Below, in pieces: positions 18,682 to 27,604 of a DNA stretch of 64,000 bases. The notes under the pieces are model-generated. The model saw nothing but the letters and a program-made list of their open reading frames with translations. It searched no databases and was not told the origin of the DNA. This stretch comes from Hypnocyclicus thermotrophus (lineage in GTDB: Bacteria > Fusobacteriota > Fusobacteriia > Fusobacteriales > Fusobacteriaceae), in assembly GCF_004365575.1 (NCBI RefSeq), contig NZ_SOBG01000001.1, positions 124,001 through 188,000 on the forward strand, written 5' to 3'. Numbering within the stretch: the first letter of the stretch is position 1; each line of letters begins with the position of its first letter. Made by a program: the position numbers and the translations under genes.

Positions 18682-21601
18682 TGCAGGAACAGGAAAAACT
18701 TATAGATTATCATTGGAATATATAGCTAGTTTATTGAAAGGTGAAAATTATGAAGAGATAGTTGTAATGACTTTTACAAATAAAGCTACTGCAGAAATAA
18801 AAGAGAGAATATTTAAATTCTTAAATGATATTATCATACAAAATAAAAATGGAATAGAATTAATTCAGAATATAAAAAAAATACATGATATCGAAATAAA
18901 TATGGAAAAATTAAAAATGATATATAATAATATGATAAAAAATAGAGAGCTTATAAAAATATATACAATAGATAGTTTTATTAATTTTATATTTAAAAAA
19001 ATAGTTGCACCTCAATATAATATATTTAATTATGAAATAATAAATACTGAAAAGCATAATGAAATTTTATTAGAAGTATTAAAAAAAATATTTGATAATC
19101 CTGATTATTTTGAAAAAATAGAAGATTTTTTACAAGAAAATATGGAAAAAGAATTAGAAAATTATACAAGATTTATTAGTGGAATTTTAGGAAAAAGATG
19201 GTTATTTTACTTAATAGATAAAAAAGAAAAAGAAAAATATATAGAAAAAAACACAATTGTAGAAAATTATAATAAAATTATAGATTTGATTATGGATTAT
19301 AAAGATATTACAAGAGATGAGATTTTTAAATTTTTAAATAAAGATTATCAAAAAGTACTTGAATTAAGTAATAATGAAATAAAAGAATTTTTTTTAAATA
19401 ATAGTAAAAAAATATTAAAAGATGATAAAAAAATATGGAATGGACAAAAAATAAGAAACAATAAAAAAAGAGCAATAGTAGATGAACTTACTTTTTATTT
19501 TAATGAAATAAAAGAGGAAATCGCTAAAAAGATATATAATAATAAAATACTGAATTATGAAAAAAAATTAAAAGAAATGTCAGAAATAATTTATAAAATT
19601 TATGATGAAATTGTATTTAGAGAAAAAAAATTTACACACAGTGATATTAGTAATTATGTATATGATTATCTTTTTGTAAAAAGATTTGAAATATTTCAAC
19701 AAAATTTAGTAGTTCAATTTATAGAAAATGTTTTAGGAAATGACATTACATCTTTGTTTATAGATGAATTTCAAGATACAAGTGTATTACAATGGAAGAT
19801 ATTAAAGCCATTTATTAGAAAAGCAAAAAATTTAATATTTGTAGGAGATGAAAAACAAAGTATTTATAGATTTAGAGGGGGAGAAAAAGAACTTTTTCAA
19901 AATTTAAATAAATTAATTGGAGCAAAAGAAGAATATATGAACATTTCATATAGAACAGATAAAAATATTTTGAATTTTATTAATATAATTTTTTCAAATA
20001 TACCTAATTGGAAATATTATAGTATAAATCCTATAAAAAATAAAGATGAAGGATATGTTTATACATATGTAGATAAAGAAGAAAAAGATATATTAGAAAA
20101 TTTAATAAATACTATAAAAAATAAAATAAAAAATAGAAGTAATAGTGTAATTTTAGCAAGAAATAATAAAGAATTAACTAAAATAACAGAAAAATTAAAA
20201 GAGGAAAATATTGCTTTTATAACAAATAGTAATCAATCTATTATTTTTCATAGAGTTATAAAGCCAGTATATAGCTTATTAAAATATTTTATAACAGAAA
20301 ACATTTTCTTTTTATTAGAATTTTTAAGAAATGATATTATATATATAAATGATATGCTTCTTAAGGAAATGATAATACATAAAAAAGAGATAAATAGTTT
20401 TTTATTTAGTGATTATGAAATAAATATACAGTTATCAAATGAAATAATGATATTAGTTAATAAAATAAAATCAATATACAATATAAGAAATACAATAGAT
20501 GAGATAGTAAAAGAGATTTATAATCAATTTAATATATTAGATACATATAATAGTAATAATGATATTGCAAATATTAATAAATTTTATGATATTGCTACTA
20601 ATTATAATGATATAAGCAAATTAATTCTAGAATTAGAAAATAATATAAATAATGAAAAGTATAGACAAGCTTCGGGTAAGGATAAAAATGCGATAAGTGT
20701 AATGACAATTCATAAAGCAAAAGGACTTGAATTTGAAAATGTATTATATTATATAAAAAATAAAAGAAGTAATGAGATTAAGGAAAACTATTTTATAAAA
20801 TTTGATAAAAATTATGAAAAAATAGAAGAATATATATTTACTCACGAAAATGATATAAAAACCTTAGAAATTTTAGAAAAAAATATTATAAAAGAATATA
20901 AAAGAAAAAACCTTGATGAAGAGATAAATAATCATTATGTGGCAATGACTAGACCTAAAAAAAATCTTTTTGTTTTTTATTGTCGTAATTATAAAAATGA
21001 GTTAAATGATAGCTTGTTTTCAAAGATTATAGATTTAGAAAATGAAAATACATATACTATTGGTGAATTTAAAGAAGTATTAGAAGAAAAAAAAATAGAT
21101 AAAAAATATATAGATATTTCAAATTATAAAAATAAAAAAGAAATAAATAAAAAAGAAGTAGAGTATATTGACCTTGAAAGAGAAATAAAAAGAAAAATAG
21201 GACTTGCGACACATTATTATTTGAGTTTTATTAAATACAATAAAAAAGAAGAACATGAATATGCTAAAAAAGCTTTACTTAATAAATATGGAAATATGTT
21301 TGGAAAAAAAGAAATAAATAATATTTTTTTAAGAATAGATGAATTTATAAAAAAATATAAAAAAATATTTAATGAAAGATATAAAGTATTTACGGAATTA
21401 GAATTATATCATAATAATAAAAAATATATATTAGATAGAGTAATGATAGATAATCAGGAAAAGATAATACATATATATGATTATAAAACGGGTGGTTATA
21501 AATTAGAGCAATTAAGAATTTATAAAAATATATTAGAAGAAAAATTAGGAAATGTGTATAAAGTAATGACAGGAGAAGATTATTATTTAAAAATAGAATA
21601 A
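18659..21601 (+). CDS. AddA/RecB-like UvrD-family helicase-nuclease
   Basis: ATP-driven DNA helicase with a C-terminal nuclease, partner of the preceding gene. Seen motifs: Walker A ASAGTGKT with Lys13; MTFTNKATAEIKERI (Ia); LFIDEFQDTS (II); VGDEKQSIYRFRGG (III); ISYRTDKNIL (IV); VMTIHKAKGLEFENVL (V); NHYVAMTRPKKNLF (VI). The C-terminus has IYDYKTGG, the PD-(D/E)XK core. Together these give an AddAB-like machine for recombinational repair. The ATG at 18659 has a GAGGTG site inside the end of the upstream gene. Confidence 0.88.
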   Translation: MKIILKASAGTGKTYRLSLEYIASLLKGENYEEIVVMTFTNKATAEIKERIFKFLNDIIIQNKNGIELIQNIKKIHDIEINMEKLKMIYNNMIKNRELIKIYTIDSFINFIFKKIVAPQYNIFNYEIINTEKHNEILLEVLKKIFDNPDYFEKIEDFLQENMEKELENYTRFISGILGKRWLFYLIDKKEKEKYIEKNTIVENYNKIIDLIMDYKDITRDEIFKFLNKDYQKVLELSNNEIKEFFLNNSKKILKDDKKIWNGQKIRNNKKRAIVDELTFYFNEIKEEIAKKIYNNKILNYEKKLKEMSEIIYKIYDEIVFREKKFTHSDISNYVYDYLFVKRFEIFQQNLVVQFIENVLGNDITSLFIDEFQDTSVLQWKILKPFIRKAKNLIFVGDEKQSIYRFRGGEKELFQNLNKLIGAKEEYMNISYRTDKNILNFINIIFSNIPNWKYYSINPIKNKDEGYVYTYVDKEEKDILENLINTIKNKIKNRSNSVILARNNKELTKITEKLKEENIAFITNSNQSIIFHRVIKPVYSLLKYFITENIFFLLEFLRNDIIYINDMLLKEMIIHKKEINSFLFSDYEINIQLSNEIMILVNKIKSIYNIRNTIDEIVKEIYNQFNILDTYNSNNDIANINKFYDIATNYNDISKLILELENNINNEKYRQASGKDKNAISVMTIHKAKGLEFENVLYYIKNKRSNEIKENYFIKFDKNYEKIEEYIFTHENDIKTLEILEKNIIKEYKRKNLDEEINNHYVAMTRPKKNLFVFYCRNYKNELNDSLFSKIIDLENENTYTIGEFKEVLEEKKIDKKYIDISNYKNKKEINKKEVEYIDLEREIKRKIGLATHYYLSFIKYNKKEEHEYAKKALLNKYGNMFGKKEINNIFLRIDEFIKKYKKIFNERYKVFTELELYHNNKKYILDRVMIDNQEKIIHIYDYKTGGYKLEQLRIYKNILEEKLGNVYKVMTGEDYYLKIE

Positions 21602-21617
21602 AAGATTAAATTAAAAT

Positions 21618-21659
21618 AAAAATATGAGAAAAGTAGTAGGGTACCTTTCTCATATTTTT
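21618..21659. terminator. Bidirectional terminator
   Basis: Long stem (AAATATGAGAAA and its complement) between the convergent addA-like and deacetylase genes, with A/T flanks. Confidence 0.8.
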
Positions 21660-22606
21660 TATTTTACAATAAGATAATTATTCCATTTATTATCTTTTGT
21701 ACGTAGTATTATACGATTTCTAGAATAAAGTAATGGTTTATTTAAATTAATATTGAGAATACCATTATTGAGATTATACCATTTCCAACCATAACCAGAA
21801 ATATACACTTCAATTTGTTTAATAGAATTATTTAGAGTTACATTTATATTAGTTATTGAGTTATTTTTTATTTCAATATTATTCCATCTAGCTATTAAAT
21901 ATTTTATATTTAACCAAAATTCTATATTGTCGTTTTCTCCAAGAGCAATTCTATTTAGATCATAAATATTATTTTTATTACTAATAGCACCTGAATTTTG
22001 ATTAAAAATTGCTTGAAAATTTAAATTTTTTAAATAATTTAAGATATTATAATCATATTCACCATAAGGATGACTATAATAATTAATTTTTTTATTAAGT
22101 TCTTTTTCTAAAATATTTACACTTTTTTTGATATCGTTTAATAATACATTAGTAGAAATATTTAGAGAATGTTGGTGAGAATGACTATGTGTAGCAACTT
22201 CACCATATTTACTGATATCTCTAAGTTCCTCAAATGTAACAAAATCAGGATATTTACCAATAATGGGTTCTGTATTGGCAAATAAAGTAAAAGGATAGTT
22301 ATATTCTTTGAATACAGGTAATCCATTATTATAAAAACTTTTATATGCATCATCTATAGTAAATGCTACCCAATTATCAGGAATTTCTTCATTATTTTTA
22401 ATTTTAGATACCATATTTTTTAAAGAGACTACTTTGTAATTATTATTCTTTAGATAGTCAAAGTGTTTCCTTAAAGTAGAAATAGAAATATTTGAAGAGG
22501 TAAATCTATTATCTCCAAATCTATGATATACAAATATATGTCCATCAGCAAATAAACTGTAGCTAAAGATTATAAATAATATAATCAAAATGTTTTTAAA
22601 ATTCAT
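21659..22606 (-). CDS. Secreted polysaccharide deacetylase (NodB fold)
   Basis: Predicted metal-dependent deacetylase of an N-acetylated glycan, exported by a signal peptide (hydrophobic residues 4-20, cleavage near FADG). NodB motifs: HRFGD at the start of the domain, VAFTIDDAY (catalytic Asp pair) and THSHSHQHSL (metal-binding His). A C-terminal ~75-residue segment after the NodB fold resembles a small beta domain (VYISGYGWKWYNL). 315 residues in total. The substrate could be peptidoglycan or exopolysaccharide; the context gives no clue. Confidence 0.82.
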   Translation of the reverse strand: MNFKNILIILFIIFSYSLFADGHIFVYHRFGDNRFTSSNISISTLRKHFDYLKNNNYKVVSLKNMVSKIKNNEEIPDNWVAFTIDDAYKSFYNNGLPVFKEYNYPFTLFANTEPIIGKYPDFVTFEELRDISKYGEVATHSHSHQHSLNISTNVLLNDIKKSVNILEKELNKKINYYSHPYGEYDYNILNYLKNLNFQAIFNQNSGAISNKNNIYDLNRIALGENDNIEFWLNIKYLIARWNNIEIKNNSITNINVTLNNSIKQIEVYISGYGWKWYNLNNGILNINLNKPLLYSRNRIILRTKDNKWNNYLIVK

Positions 22607-22849
22607 AAGTCCTCCTATTTGTCAATTTTAGCACATTTACAAAAAAAATACAACCAAAATAAGACACTATTAAATAAATATATATAATTTTAATTTTTAA
22701 ATCCGGATATTGAAAAATAAAAAATAGCAATAAAATACTTGATTAAAAAAGTAAGAAATGATAAAATAATAATATTTCATTATAATAAAAACATAATTTT
22801 TTTTAATTTTATGTTATAATATGATAGATTTTTTGAAAGGAGTAATATT

Positions 22850-23992
22850 TTGAGAAGAGTATATTTAGACAATGCAGCTACTACAAAAGTAGATGATATT
22901 ATAAAAGAAAAGCTTTTTAATGAATTTGACAATTTTTTTGGAAATCCTTCAAGTGTACATAGTGAAGGACAAAAATCTAAGATGATATTAGAAAAATCAA
23001 GAGAAAAAATAGCTGATTTATTAGGAGTAAAGTCAAGAGAAATTATATTTCTTAGCAGTGGAACAGAAGCAAATAATAGTGCAATAAAAGGAATTGTATA
23101 TAAAAATCCAGATAAACATTTTATGACTACTAAAATAGAACATTCCTCTGTTTTAAAAACATTTGAATATCTTGAAAAAAAAGATTATAAGATAGATTAT
23201 ATTTCAGCAGATAATAAAGGAGTAGTAAATATAGAAGAACTAAAAAGTAAAATAACAAAAAAGACAAAACTTATTTCCGTAATGTTTGCTAATAATGAAG
23301 TAGGTACAATTCAGCCAATAAAAGAGATAGGAGAAATATGTAAAAAAAATAATATTGTATTTCATGTAGATGCAGTTCAAGGAATAGGAAAAGAATTAAT
23401 AAATCCAAAAAATTTAAATATTGATATTATGAGTTTTTCATCACATAAATTTTACGGGCCTAGAGGAGCTGCGGGATTGTATATAAATACTGGTATTGAA
23501 TTAGAAAAATTACTTCATGGTGGAAGTCAAGAAAGAAAAAAAAGAGCAGGGACTGAAAATATATTTTCTATATATGGAATGGCTGAAGCATTAGAGCTTA
23601 GTTATAGTAATATTTATAAAGAAAAAGAAAAAATAAAAGAATTAAGAGATTATTTTGAAAATAAAATATTAAATGAAATAAAAGATATAAAAATAAATTG
23701 TAAGGATTCTAAAAGAGTTGTAAACATTTCTAATATAACAATAAAAAATATTGAAGCTCAATCAATTTTGTTTAATTTGGATTTGAATGGGATAGCAGTA
23801 AGTGCAGGATCTGCTTGTGCCTCTAGTGCACTTACACCTTCACATGTATTAGAAGCAATTGGACTTAATAAAGTAGATGCAAAATCTTCAATAAGAGTTA
23901 GTTTAGGAAGATATAATACAAAAGAAGAGATAGATTATTTTATAGATAAATTATCTTTAGCAGTAGAACAAGAAAGAAATTTAAATTTTTAA
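22850..23992 (+). CDS. Cysteine desulfurase (IscS/NifS family)
   Basis: PLP enzyme that moves sulfur from cysteine to acceptor proteins. It starts with TTG at 22850 behind GAAAGGAG, giving MRRVYLDNAATT, the usual N-terminus. Seen: the PLP lysine in SSHKFYGPRG, HVDAVQ for cofactor binding and the catalytic-loop Cys in SAGSACASSA. The next gene is mnmA, so sulfur delivery for tRNA 2-thiouridine is a likely role. No IscU-type scaffold is adjacent. A TATAAT box lies at 22815-22820. The stop codon lies inside a long palindrome. Confidence 0.93.
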   Translation: MRRVYLDNAATTKVDDIIKEKLFNEFDNFFGNPSSVHSEGQKSKMILEKSREKIADLLGVKSREIIFLSSGTEANNSAIKGIVYKNPDKHFMTTKIEHSSVLKTFEYLEKKDYKIDYISADNKGVVNIEELKSKITKKTKLISVMFANNEVGTIQPIKEIGEICKKNNIVFHVDAVQGIGKELINPKNLNIDIMSFSSHKFYGPRGAAGLYINTGIELEKLLHGGSQERKKRAGTENIFSIYGMAEALELSYSNIYKEKEKIKELRDYFENKILNEIKDIKINCKDSKRVVNISNITIKNIEAQSILFNLDLNGIAVSAGSACASSALTPSHVLEAIGLNKVDAKSSIRVSLGRYNTKEEIDYFIDKLSLAVEQERNLNF

Positions 23993-24018
23993 AGTGTCAG
24001 CGCTGACACTTTAAAAAT
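23985..24018. repeat. 34-bp perfect palindrome with GTGTCAGCGCTGACAC core
   Basis: Perfect palindrome overlapping the stop codon of the cysteine desulfurase gene and lying about 100 bp before mnmA. The core is identical to the site at 16142. It could be an operator, a terminator-like hairpin without a T run, or both. Confidence 0.7.
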
Positions 24019-24120
24019 ATTTAAATATAAAATAAACTTTAAATAGATAAAAATATCCATTAGATAGAAAAGAGTATTATTTTATTAAGGTTTAAAAATA
24101 TTTAAGGAAGGAGAAATTTA

Positions 24121-25251
24121 ATGTCAAATTTTAATATAAAAAATTATACAAAATATTTAGAATATAAAAAAGAAAATAAAGATATTACTGTAGCTGTAGG
24201 AATGAGTGGAGGAGTTGATAGTTCTACTGTTGCATATTTATTAAAAAAACAAGGATACAATGTAGTTGGGATAACTATGAAACATTGGGGGGGAATGAAT
24301 GAATTAAATAAAGATAGTAAAACTTGTTGTTCTTTAGATGATATTTATGATGCTAAAAAAGTATGTGATGATCTTAAGATAAAACATTATGTTATAAATC
24401 TTGAAGAACCTTTTAAAGAAATAGTTGTAGATTATTTTATTGATGAATATATAAATGGACGTACTCCAAATCCATGTATGGTATGTAATAGAAATATAAA
24501 ATTAGGGAAATTAATAGAGTATGTAAGAAAATTAGGAATAAATTATTTAGCTACAGGACATTATGCTAAATTAAAAGAGGGAATACTTTGTATAGGAGAT
24601 GATCCCAAAAAAGATCAAGTGTATTTTTTATCACAAATTAAAAAAGAAAATATGAAATATTTAATGTTTCCTATAGGTGATTTAGAAAAACCAGAAGTAA
24701 GATTTTTGGCAAAAGAGCTTGGAGTTAGAGTATATGCTAAAAGTGAAAGTCAAGAAGTATGTTTTGTAGAAGATGGCAAATATAAGGAATTTATAAAAGA
24801 TATAACTAAAAAAGACTTTGAATCAGGCGATATTGTTGATAGAAAAGGAAATATATTAGGGAGACATAATGGTATAATTAATTATACTATTGGCCAAAGA
24901 AAAGGACTTGGACTTGCGCATCATAAGCCATTATATGTATATAAAATAGATGTTAAAAAAAATCAAATTATAGTATCAGATGATAAAGATTTATTTAAAG
25001 ATACAATATATGCAGAAAGCATCAATTTGTTATTATTTGATAATATAAAAGAAATAGATGGGCTAAAATGTATGGCAAAATCTAGATCAAGAGATAAATT
25101 TCATAAAGGAATAGTAAAAGTATTAAATGATAATGCAATTTTATTTAAAGCAGAAAATGAAGAAGAGAATTTTCGAGCAGTTACTCCAGGACAAGGACTT
25201 GTTCTTTATAGAGAAGATGGAGTAGTTATAGCTAGTGGATTTATAAAATAG
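24121..25251 (+). CDS. mnmA: tRNA-specific 2-thiouridylase MnmA
   Basis: Installs 2-thiouridine at U34 of Lys, Glu and Gln tRNAs using sulfur from a cysteine desulfurase. Seen: the ATP-PPase loop GMSGGVDSS, the catalytic Cys in NPCMVCNRNIK, NYLATGHYA, and the second catalytic Cys in SQEVCFVED. The 376-residue length is normal. An AAGGAGAAATTTA site precedes the ATG. It follows its likely sulfur donor and is 9 bp upstream of a small membrane protein gene. Confidence 0.95.
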   Translation: MSNFNIKNYTKYLEYKKENKDITVAVGMSGGVDSSTVAYLLKKQGYNVVGITMKHWGGMNELNKDSKTCCSLDDIYDAKKVCDDLKIKHYVINLEEPFKEIVVDYFIDEYINGRTPNPCMVCNRNIKLGKLIEYVRKLGINYLATGHYAKLKEGILCIGDDPKKDQVYFLSQIKKENMKYLMFPIGDLEKPEVRFLAKELGVRVYAKSESQEVCFVEDGKYKEFIKDITKKDFESGDIVDRKGNILGRHNGIINYTIGQRKGLGLAHHKPLYVYKIDVKKNQIIVSDDKDLFKDTIYAESINLLLFDNIKEIDGLKCMAKSRSRDKFHKGIVKVLNDNAILFKAENEEENFRAVTPGQGLVLYREDGVVIASGFIK

Positions 25252-25260
25252 GAGAAATAT

Positions 25261-25722
25261 ATGCAAATAAGATATATAAAAGCTAGTTTAGCTACTATGA
25301 TTACTATTTATTTAGGGGAAATATTTAATATTGATTCTCTTTTTTTTGCTACAATAGCAGCTGTAATTTCATCTCAAATATCTCATATAGATACAGTTAT
25401 AGTAGGTAAAAAAAGGATATTTGGAACAATACTTGGTGCAACAGTAGGAATGATATTTGCTTCTCTTTTTAAAAGCAATATTTTAATAATAGGAATAGGA
25501 ATATATTCTATAATTTATATTTCAGATAATATTATAAAAAGCTCAGCTGCAAATGTAGCCTGTATAGTATTTTTGGCAATAATGTTAAATTATGGAAATA
25601 AAACACCTTTTATATATGCATTAAATAGATTAATAGACACAAGTTTTGGGATAATAATAACTATTATTGTGTCTATGTCATTATCTTTAATAAATAAAAA
25701 ATATAAAATTTTTAAAAAATAG
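25261..25722 (+). CDS. Small FUSC/ArAE-like membrane protein (DUF939 type)
   Basis: A 153-residue protein with about four to five hydrophobic helices. The opening MQIRYIKASLATMITIYLG, the FFATIAAVISSQ motif and GTILGATVG match the N-terminal membrane half of aromatic acid exporter/FUSC proteins. The usual cytoplasmic C-terminal half is absent, so it resembles stand-alone DUF939 proteins. Its substrate is unknown. It is co-transcribed with mnmA (9-bp gap), but a functional link is not evident. Confidence 0.75.
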   Translation: MQIRYIKASLATMITIYLGEIFNIDSLFFATIAAVISSQISHIDTVIVGKKRIFGTILGATVGMIFASLFKSNILIIGIGIYSIIYISDNIIKSSAANVACIVFLAIMLNYGNKTPFIYALNRLIDTSFGIIITIIVSMSLSLINKKYKIFKK

Positions 25723-25723
25723 T

Positions 25724-25753
25724 AAAACTAGAAAATTTTATTTTTCTAGTTTT
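25724..25753. terminator. Bidirectional terminator
   Basis: Stem AAAACTAGAAAA/TTTTCTAGTTTT between convergent genes, with T and A runs on each side. Confidence 0.8.
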
Positions 25754-26529
25754 TTTCTATATTTATCTATAATTTTTTCTAATTCATTATTTTTTCGAGC
25801 TAAATACAATAAATTATCAAATTCTTGTCTAAAAGAAAGAGAGTAATCAGCTTTAAAATATTTAGAATATCCAATATAAACAGGTTCTTTTGTGATTGTA
25901 AACTCTATATTAAAATCAGAAAGTTTTTTATTGGTAACTTTATTTTTTCTTAAAATTTTTAGTGCATATTCAAAAGTAAATTTTTCTAATATTATAAAAT
26001 CGACTCTTTTATCAATCAATTTTCTTAATTGTTGTTCGGGCGTAAGGGAAGTGTCGTCATATTTTATATATTTGTTAAAAATTAATTTTCTTAATTGAGG
26101 AGATAGCCAACCATCATATCCTCGTATATTTGCAATAGTTTTATTATAATAATCCTCCGGAAATTTTAGGTTATAATTTTTACTATCTTTTAAAGAAATC
26201 ATAAAGGCTTCTTCAGTAAAAAGTGGCAATGAATAAGGGTATATATATTTCCAATCATATCCATGATAATATGGTGGAACTAATGCAAATCCACGTCCTT
26301 CTTTCATTAATATTTTTCCTCTTTCCCAAGGTATAGGTTGTATTTTTATATTATAATTTTTCATTTTAGAAAAAATATGATTTAATATATCTATATATAA
26401 ACCTTTTGCTTCTCCATTTTCTTCATAAGACAGAGGAAAATAATTACTATCACAATATATTATAATTGGAGTATTTGATGAAAAGGTATACAAAGAAAAT
26501 ATAAAGTAAATAATTAATTTTAATTTCAT
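25738..26529 (-). CDS. Periplasmic solute-binding protein (SBP family 3-like)
   Basis: A 263-residue protein with an N-terminal signal peptide. The mature start IIIYCDSNYFPLSYEENG and GLYIDILNHIFSK match type 3 extracellular binding proteins. No ABC permease or ATPase is adjacent, so it may act as a stand-alone sensor-type binding protein rather than a transporter part; that is inference. Its upstream region has the same GTATAT/AAGGATTTTT element as the chemotaxis and Rsb operons, which suggests co-expression with signalling genes. Confidence 0.78.
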   Translation of the reverse strand: MKLKLIIYFIFSLYTFSSNTPIIIYCDSNYFPLSYEENGEAKGLYIDILNHIFSKMKNYNIKIQPIPWERGKILMKEGRGFALVPPYYHGYDWKYIYPYSLPLFTEEAFMISLKDSKNYNLKFPEDYYNKTIANIRGYDGWLSPQLRKLIFNKYIKYDDTSLTPEQQLRKLIDKRVDFIILEKFTFEYALKILRKNKVTNKKLSDFNIEFTITKEPVYIGYSKYFKADYSLSFRQEFDNLLYLARKNNELEKIIDKYRKKLEK

Positions 26530-26561
26530 TTTTTCACCACCTAGAATTATAGTTTATAATA

Positions 26562-26590
26562 ATATATACAAATTTCTTTTAAAAATCCTT
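26562..26590 (-). promoter_or_regulatory. Shared promoter-like element upstream of the binding-protein gene
   Basis: Minus-strand AAGGATTTTT, 11 bp, then GTATAT, with the same spacing and same distance to the ATG (about 35 bp) as at 8224 and 30078. The -10-side block is less conserved than in those two. Confidence 0.5.
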
Positions 26591-26768
26591 TAAAAAAATT
26601 TGTATATATAAGAGGTAAAAAAAGAGGAATATATAATTATAATATTTAAGAAAAGAAAACAGATACTATATATTATAGATATAAATATTTTTATAAAAAT
26701 TAGATGAGAAAGAAATTTATATAGAAATATAGAACAGGAGATAAGAAATTTTAATGTATAATATATAA

Positions 26769-26808
26769 ATCTAAAATAAAGTGTCATCGATGACACTTTA
26801 TTTTAGAT
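26769..26808. repeat. 40-bp perfect palindrome with GTGTCATCGATGACAC core
   Basis: Perfect 20+20 palindrome overlapping the stop codon of the diguanylate cyclase gene at the end of the Rsb operon. It is a variant of the 16142/23985 family (ATCGAT centre). It could act as the operon's terminator hairpin, although the following bases (TTTATTTTAG) are only partly a T run. The rest of the 268-bp gap to 26529 holds only the shared promoter element. Confidence 0.7.
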
Positions 26809-27601
26809 CACGGAAAAAAACAACTTTATCTTTACTGGTTTTCTTAGCTTTATACATAGCAGTATCAGCATATTTTATCATTTCATAGAGAGAAATTGGA
26901 TTATCTTCTAAAAGACTAGTAGCACCAAAACTAGCAGTAATTTTTTTATCTAAGCTCTTTATTTTTATCTTTTTTAAATTATCTTTTAATTTAGTTAAAA
27001 AAGGGAACGCTTCATCATAATTTATATCTCTAAGAAGAATTAAAAATTCTTCCCCACCGTATCTATAAAGAAAATCTTTTTGTTTAATATTCTTTTTTAA
27101 TATTTTTGATACATTTATTAATACCTGATCACCAATATCATGTCCATAGGCATCATTAATATGTTTAAAATTATCTAAATCTAACATTACACAGAGTAGA
27201 GAACTTTTATTTTTTAATGAATAATTAAAAACTTTTTCTCCTACATTATCTAGAGAAAGTCTATTATAAGCTCTAGTTAAAGGATCTATTTCTACTTGCT
27301 CTCTTAAAACTTGTCTATAATTTTCAAATAAAGTTAGAAATTGTGCGAAAAATTCATTTGCTCTTTTTATATATATCCAATCAATTTTATCATTATCATT
27401 ATTTATTTTTAATATTTGTTTTAAAGCAAGAATATGAATATCAAAAATATCCATTATATCATCAATAATAAAATGGTTTTTTATAAATAAATCATTATAT
27501 ACAGAAATTAAAGCTTCTTCTTCATCATTGTTTAAAAGATATGTTTTAAGCCATTTGGTATAGATATCTTTTATTTCCTGTATATTATCTTCAAAATTCA
27601 A
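26798..27601 (-). CDS. Diguanylate cyclase with RsbU-N-like domain
   Basis: Makes cyclic di-GMP. The C-terminal GGDEF domain (about 105-265) is intact: VEIDPLTRAYNR, DLDNFKHINDAYGHDIGD and GGEEF at residues 182-186. The inhibitory I-site RxxD is replaced by KQKD, so product inhibition is probably absent. Residues 1-95 are helical, acidic and without TM. By eye they resemble the four-helix N-terminal domain of RsbU, which binds RsbT. Last gene of an Rsb operon, 3 bp after the phosphatase gene, with a TTG start behind AGGAGGTG. I infer that RsbT or the switch controls this cyclase. Confidence 0.85.
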   Translation of the reverse strand: MNFEDNIQEIKDIYTKWLKTYLLNNDEEEALISVYNDLFIKNHFIIDDIMDIFDIHILALKQILKINNDNDKIDWIYIKRANEFFAQFLTLFENYRQVLREQVEIDPLTRAYNRLSLDNVGEKVFNYSLKNKSSLLCVMLDLDNFKHINDAYGHDIGDQVLINVSKILKKNIKQKDFLYRYGGEEFLILLRDINYDEAFPFLTKLKDNLKKIKIKSLDKKITASFGATSLLEDNPISLYEMIKYADTAMYKAKKTSKDKVVFFRDLK

Positions 27602-27604
27602 AAT

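Noticed and set aside
26590-26796. Minus-strand 68-codon frame in the gap after the diguanylate cyclase
   Set aside because: Hydrophobic low-complexity translation of AT-rich intergenic DNA; no ribosome-binding site seen. The gap is better explained by the palindrome and promoter element.
15961-26808. CRISPR-like array formed by the repeated palindromes
   Set aside because: Copies are kilobases apart with no regular spacers and no cas genes.
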